DNA from: Opitutia bacterium
GTDB lineage: Bacteria > Verrucomicrobiota > Verrucomicrobiia > Opitutales > Opitutaceae
Reading direction: 5' to 3'
Assembly (NCBI GenBank): GCA_003157575.1
Contig: PMKA01000229.1
Coordinates: 1 to 6,920, forward strand
DNA length: 6,920 bases
The translations under genes and the position numbers were made by a program. The notes under the pieces were generated by a model. It saw nothing but the letters and a program-made list of their open reading frames with translations. It searched no databases and was not told where the DNA came from. Below, in pieces: positions 5,377 through 6,920 of the stretch (positions are counted from its first letter, which is position 1; each line of letters starts with the position of its first letter).

Positions 5377-6528
5377 ATGCAAACTCCAAAGCCCAACAAA
5401 CCCCTCCCCCTCCGCAAGACCGGTCTGGGTGGAGTCAGGCCCGATCCGGCGGTTACCCTCAGCCCGGGCAATCCGCCACCGCCCGCCTCGCAATGGACCC
5501 CGCACTCCGGGACTTCGGTTCCAGAATCCGGCGACCAGCCGTTCATGGAAGCGTCCGGCCCGCGGACAGGGGAGCGGGGCGCGGAGGCAGCGGATGAGAT
5601 CGATCACAGGGACGATCGTTCAACGCTTCAACTTTATCTGAACGACATCCGGCGCACTCCGCTGCTTACGCCGGCGGAGGAAATCCAGCTTGCTCTGCGC
5701 GTGCAGCAAGGCGACGAGGTTGCGCGGGAGCACATGATAAGGGCCAATCTTCGCCTCGTGGTGAAGATCGCGTTCGACTACAACCATCTGGGTCTGCCGA
5801 TCATGGATCTCATCAGCGAGGGCAATCTCGGCCTCATCAAGGCGGTCGGGCGTTTTGACCCGGCCCGCGGAGGGAAGCTCAGCACTTATGCCGCGTGGTG
5901 GATCAAACAGTCGATGAAGCGCGCGGTGGCCAACCAGTCAAAGACCATCCGCCTTCCCGTCCACCTTGTCGACCGGATCGCCCGGATGCGGAGGATCATC
6001 AGCCGATATCTTGAGGAATTCGGCCGCGAGCCGGACAATGACGAGATCGCCTACGAGCTGCAGATCCCGGTGAAAAAGATCGCGCTCCTTAAAACGGTGA
6101 GCGTCCGCCCCGCCTCGCTCGAAGCCCCCCTGGGCGACGACGCCGACGCGAGGGTGCTCGGCGACATCGTGGGCGATGAAAACGCCCGCAGTCCCGATGA
6201 GCACCTCGGCGACAAGAACATGATCGAGGACCTGCACGAGATCGTCCGTTCGCTCGATCCGCGCGAAGCGGAGATTCTCATCCTCCGCTTCGGTCTGGGC
6301 GGCGGCGCCCCGCTGACGCTCGAGAAGGTCGGGCAGAGATTCAACATCACCCGCGAACGCATCCGGCAGCTTCAGGATCTGGCCTTGCGTCAGGTGCGCC
6401 GGCGGATGCACGAACGGAACAAGCAACGTTCCAGGGATGAGGTCGATCAGGAGCAGCGCGCCATCAAGCGGGCGGAGATCTTCCGGGAATTTGCGGCGCA
6501 ACAGTCCTCGCGCCGCGCCGGCGCGTAG
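5377..6528 (+). CDS. Sigma-70 family RNA polymerase sigma factor, group 2-like
   Basis: A 383-residue sigma factor that directs RNA polymerase to promoters. Region 1.2 starts at about residue 82 ([21 protein letters not shown]). Region 2 spans about 116-195 with [31 protein letters not shown], and the -10 reading and melting part [13 protein letters not shown]. Region 3 lies at about 197-275. Region 4 lies at about 285-345 with the -35 helix [17 protein letters not shown]. Gln178 matches E. coli RpoD Gln437, but Lys181 replaces Thr440; RpoS also departs from Thr there. Region 1.1 is absent and the length is nearer RpoS than RpoD, so I call it an alternative (group 2) factor rather than the main housekeeping one. 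Residues 1-78 are a Pro/Gly-rich extension with no known domain, and about 38 charged residues follow region 4. An in-frame stop at 5365-5367 limits the start to ATG 5377 or later. ATG 5545 (Met57) would remove most of the extension and is a possible alternative. Confidence 0.96.
   Translation: MQTPKPNKPLPLRKTGLGGVRPDPAVTLSPGNPPPPASQWTPHSGTSVPESGDQPFMEASGPRTGERGAEAADEIDHRDDRSTLQLYLNDIRRTPLLTPAEEIQLALRVQQGDEVAREHMIRANLRLVVKIAFDYNHLGLPIMDLISEGNLGLIKAVGRFDPARGGKLSTYAAWWIKQSMKRAVANQSKTIRLPVHLVDRIARMRRIISRYLEEFGREPDNDEIAYELQIPVKKIALLKTVSVRPASLEAPLGDDADARVLGDIVGDENARSPDEHLGDKNMIEDLHEIVRSLDPREAEILILRFGLGGGAPLTLEKVGQRFNITRERIRQLQDLALRQVRRRMHERNKQRSRDEVDQEQRAIKRAEIFREFAAQQSSRRAGA
6514..6525. repeat. 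12-base perfect palindrome at the end of the sigma factor gene
   Basis: CGCGCCGGCGCG encodes the last residues (RRAGA) and ends right before the TAG. It has no T-tract and is probably a by-product of GC-rich coding, but it is the only strong symmetry near this gene's end. Confidence 0.25.
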
Positions 6529-6653
6529 CGGCCGCCGGACTTTGCGAAGATCCGTCAACGCGCGCGGATGGCGCCGGATGCCGCCCCGACAGAGTCCCGG
6601 GCGCCAAGTTCGCCGTTGCCTGGAGGCGCCGGAGAATCCACGTTGTCCGTCCC
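6529..6653. other. Spacer between sigma factor gene and trpB
   Basis: This 125-base GC-rich gap has no T-tract terminator and no clear promoter. GGCGCC occurs three times (6570-6575, 6600-6605, 6625-6630). The copies at 6600 and 6625 could pair as a 6-bp stem around a 19-base loop. GGCGCCGGA is repeated at 6570-6578 and 6625-6633. Read-through from the sigma factor gene into trpB is not excluded. Confidence 0.4.
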
Positions 6654-6920
6654 ATGTGTGCCGCCACCGCGAAAGCTGAACTTCTGGACCGTTTTTCCCT
6701 GCCCGACGCTACGGGGCATTTCGGCCCCTACGGCGGGGTGTTTGTGCCGGAGACGCTGATGACCGCCCTGGAGGAACTCGGCGCGGCTTATTCAAAGGCC
6801 AGGACGGATCCTGCGTTTCAGGCCGAGCTGCGCCAGAACCTGCGGGACTATGCCGGCCGCCCAACGCCCCTCTATTTTGCCGAACGCCTGACGCGGCATT
6901 GCGGCGGGGCGAAGATCTAC
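6654..6920 (+). CDS. trpB: Tryptophan synthase beta subunit, N-terminal part (cut by right edge)
   Basis: TrpB uses pyridoxal phosphate to join indole, channelled from TrpA, with L-serine to make tryptophan in the cytoplasm. The first 89 codons are present. The family's N-terminal signature is clear: [20 protein letters not shown] at about residues 16-35, then [20 protein letters not shown] with the conserved RPTPLY stretch, ending at AKIY. In the family the catalytic lysine (HKxN) follows within about 15 residues, so it lies just outside the window. The ATG at 6654 is chosen because it puts the signature at the expected distance from the N-terminus and no in-frame start lies close upstream. 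Its Shine-Dalgarno sequence is weak (GGAG is about 20 bases away). trpA would be a natural downstream neighbour. No tryptophan attenuator is visible in the 125 bases before it. Confidence 0.97.
   Translation, partial: MCAATAKAELLDRFSLPDATGHFGPYGGVFVPETLMTALEELGAAYSKARTDPAFQAELRQNLRDYAGRPTPLYFAERLTRHCGGAKIY

Noticed and set aside
5146..5607. Minus-strand open frame (153 codons) spanning the sigma factor start, and the 72-codon frame at 5103-5321
   Set aside because: The first overlaps the sigma factor N-terminus. Both lack a ribosome site and domains and are rich in Arg, Gly and Pro. A small real gene cannot be fully excluded, but nothing supports one.
5938..6558. Minus-strand open frame (206 codons) opposite the sigma factor
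   Set aside because: It is antisense to conserved sigma regions 2.4 to 4, so selection on the plus strand explains the open frame.
6529..6653. Tryptophan attenuator or leader peptide before trpB
   Set aside because: I found no short frame with tandem Trp codons and no alternating hairpins with a U-tract.

Overview
The window is a GC-rich bacterial chromosomal segment with six protein genes. Four run leftward on the minus strand (window right-to-left: response regulator, hybrid histidine kinase, small lipoprotein, membrane-anchored repeat protein). Two run rightward on the plus strand (a sigma-70 family factor and the start of trpB). No RNA gene, insertion sequence, CRISPR array or phage gene is visible. 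The taxonomic signal is indirect. The sigma factor has region 2 wording (YAAWWIKQ, then [14 protein letters not shown]) that I associate with Verrucomicrobia and relatives. High GC, weak Shine-Dalgarno sequences and a multi-PAS/GAF kinase fused to a receiver would suit an Opitutaceae-like member of that phylum. This is recollection, not a database result.

Layout: 1-1130 (minus) is the N-terminal part of a protein with one membrane helix and TPR-like helical repeats, cut by the left edge. 1131-1274 is a spacer with a two-tier hairpin next to the end of the upstream genes. 1275-1505 (minus) is a 76-residue predicted lipoprotein. 1534-4311 (minus) is a 925-residue PAS-GAF-PAS-HisKA_3-HATPase-REC hybrid kinase. 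4299-4961 (minus) is a NarL/FixJ-type response regulator whose end overlaps the kinase start. 4962-5376 is a 415-base divergent intergenic region with short palindromes and no convincing gene. 5377-6528 (plus) is a group-2-like sigma factor. 6529-6653 is a spacer, and 6654-6920 (plus) is the first 89 codons of tryptophan synthase beta.

How they fit together: regulator and kinase almost certainly form a two-component operon, with translational coupling likely, and the lipoprotein follows 28 bases after the kinase. The kinase has no predicted membrane helix, so it should sense a cytoplasmic signal; a four-cysteine motif in its second PAS domain makes a metal or redox cofactor a reasonable hypothesis. 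The signalling operon is divergent from a sigma factor gene, so the shared intergenic region probably carries promoters for both. TrpB is a housekeeping neighbour with no evident functional tie.

I do not see a clearly new system. The observations most worth following are the cysteine-bearing PAS domain, the kinase-fused receiver lacking an output domain beside a full-length regulator of the same family, and the N- and C-terminal extensions of the sigma factor.
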